Origin: Flavobacterium aquidurense
GTDB lineage: Bacteria; Bacteroidota; Bacteroidia; Flavobacteriales; Flavobacteriaceae
Length of the DNA stretch: 64,000 bases
Reading direction: 5' to 3'
Assembly: GCA_900107365.1 (NCBI GenBank)
Contig: FNPS01000001.1
Span: 310,001 to 374,000, forward strand
Shown piece after piece: positions 63,992 to 64,000 of the stretch; the first letter of the stretch is position 1, and each line of letters starts with the position of its first letter. Under the pieces are notes generated by a model. It was not told the origin of the DNA and searched no databases. It saw nothing but the letters and a program-made list of their open reading frames with translations. A program made the translations under genes and the position numbers.

Positions 63992-64000
63992 ATGAAAAAA
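63992..64000 (+). CDS. Possible start of a gene cut by the window edge
   Basis: ATGAAAAAA at the last nine bases reads MKK, the common opening of a secreted protein in this organism. Nothing more can be judged. Confidence 0.3.

Overview
The window looks like a chromosomal segment of a Flavobacterium-like member of the Bacteroidota. It is AT-rich, has a SusC/SusD pair, a serine protease with a type IX secretion sorting tail, many lipoproteins with an SC-type lipobox, and promoters of the Bacteroidota form (TTG, about 18-20 bases, TAnnTTTG). Shine-Dalgarno sites are weak. I see no tRNA, rRNA, CRISPR array, integrase or transposase.

Region 1 (1-15.7 kb) is a glycan-utilisation locus. From the left it holds the start of a secreted protein, a di-haem cytochrome resembling thiosulfate dehydrogenase, an arylsulfate sulfotransferase-like lipoprotein, SusD, SusC, a CBM9-like protein, a LacI-type regulator, a GHMP (galactokinase-type) kinase, a sugar-phosphate nucleotidyltransferase, an FHS-type sugar transporter and a NagB/PIG-L fusion. 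The regulation is visible in the DNA. The SusC promoter and the kinase promoter are inverted copies of one module of about 85 bp, each with two palindromic operators 23 bp apart just upstream of the -33 element. The cytoplasmic genes suggest that an imported amino sugar or galactose-like sugar is phosphorylated and either activated to an NDP-sugar or deaminated.

Region 2 (15.8-38.5 kb) is mostly housekeeping: pyrG, yidC, mnmA, a CoA pyrophosphatase, an acyltransferase, an ECF sigma factor with a membrane partner, and pepD. Secreted or membrane proteins lie between them: a FAS1 lipoprotein, a YwqK/MORN protein, DUF4956, a T9SS subtilase, a PCMD lipoprotein and DUF3810. The most unusual gene here (22934-24826) encodes a secreted protein whose domain order (phospho-histidine swivel, then ATP-grasp) matches glucan water dikinase. 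After pepD comes an eight-unit tandem array of 75-76 bp near-palindromes with compensatory changes in the stem.

Region 3 (38.5-55.6 kb) holds a 36-aa Lys/Glu-rich protein too short for ordinary ORF calling, a DUF389 membrane protein, a DEAD-box helicase with a Gly/Arg-rich tail, rdgB, an ABC exporter, a GH88 hydrolase, two paralogous lipoproteins, a glutamate synthase-like flavoprotein, a NYN/LOTUS protein and an alpha-oxoamine synthase that may serve sphingolipid or sulfonolipid synthesis.

Region 4 (55.7-64 kb) is a cell-surface glycan cluster (YfhO membrane protein, family 4 glycosyltransferase, flippase). It is interrupted by a two-gene unit: a 55-aa protein and a nucleotidyltransferase that is frameshifted in a poly-A run. 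A MscS-type channel follows. Dispersed palindromic repeats of several families sit in the intergenic gaps throughout.
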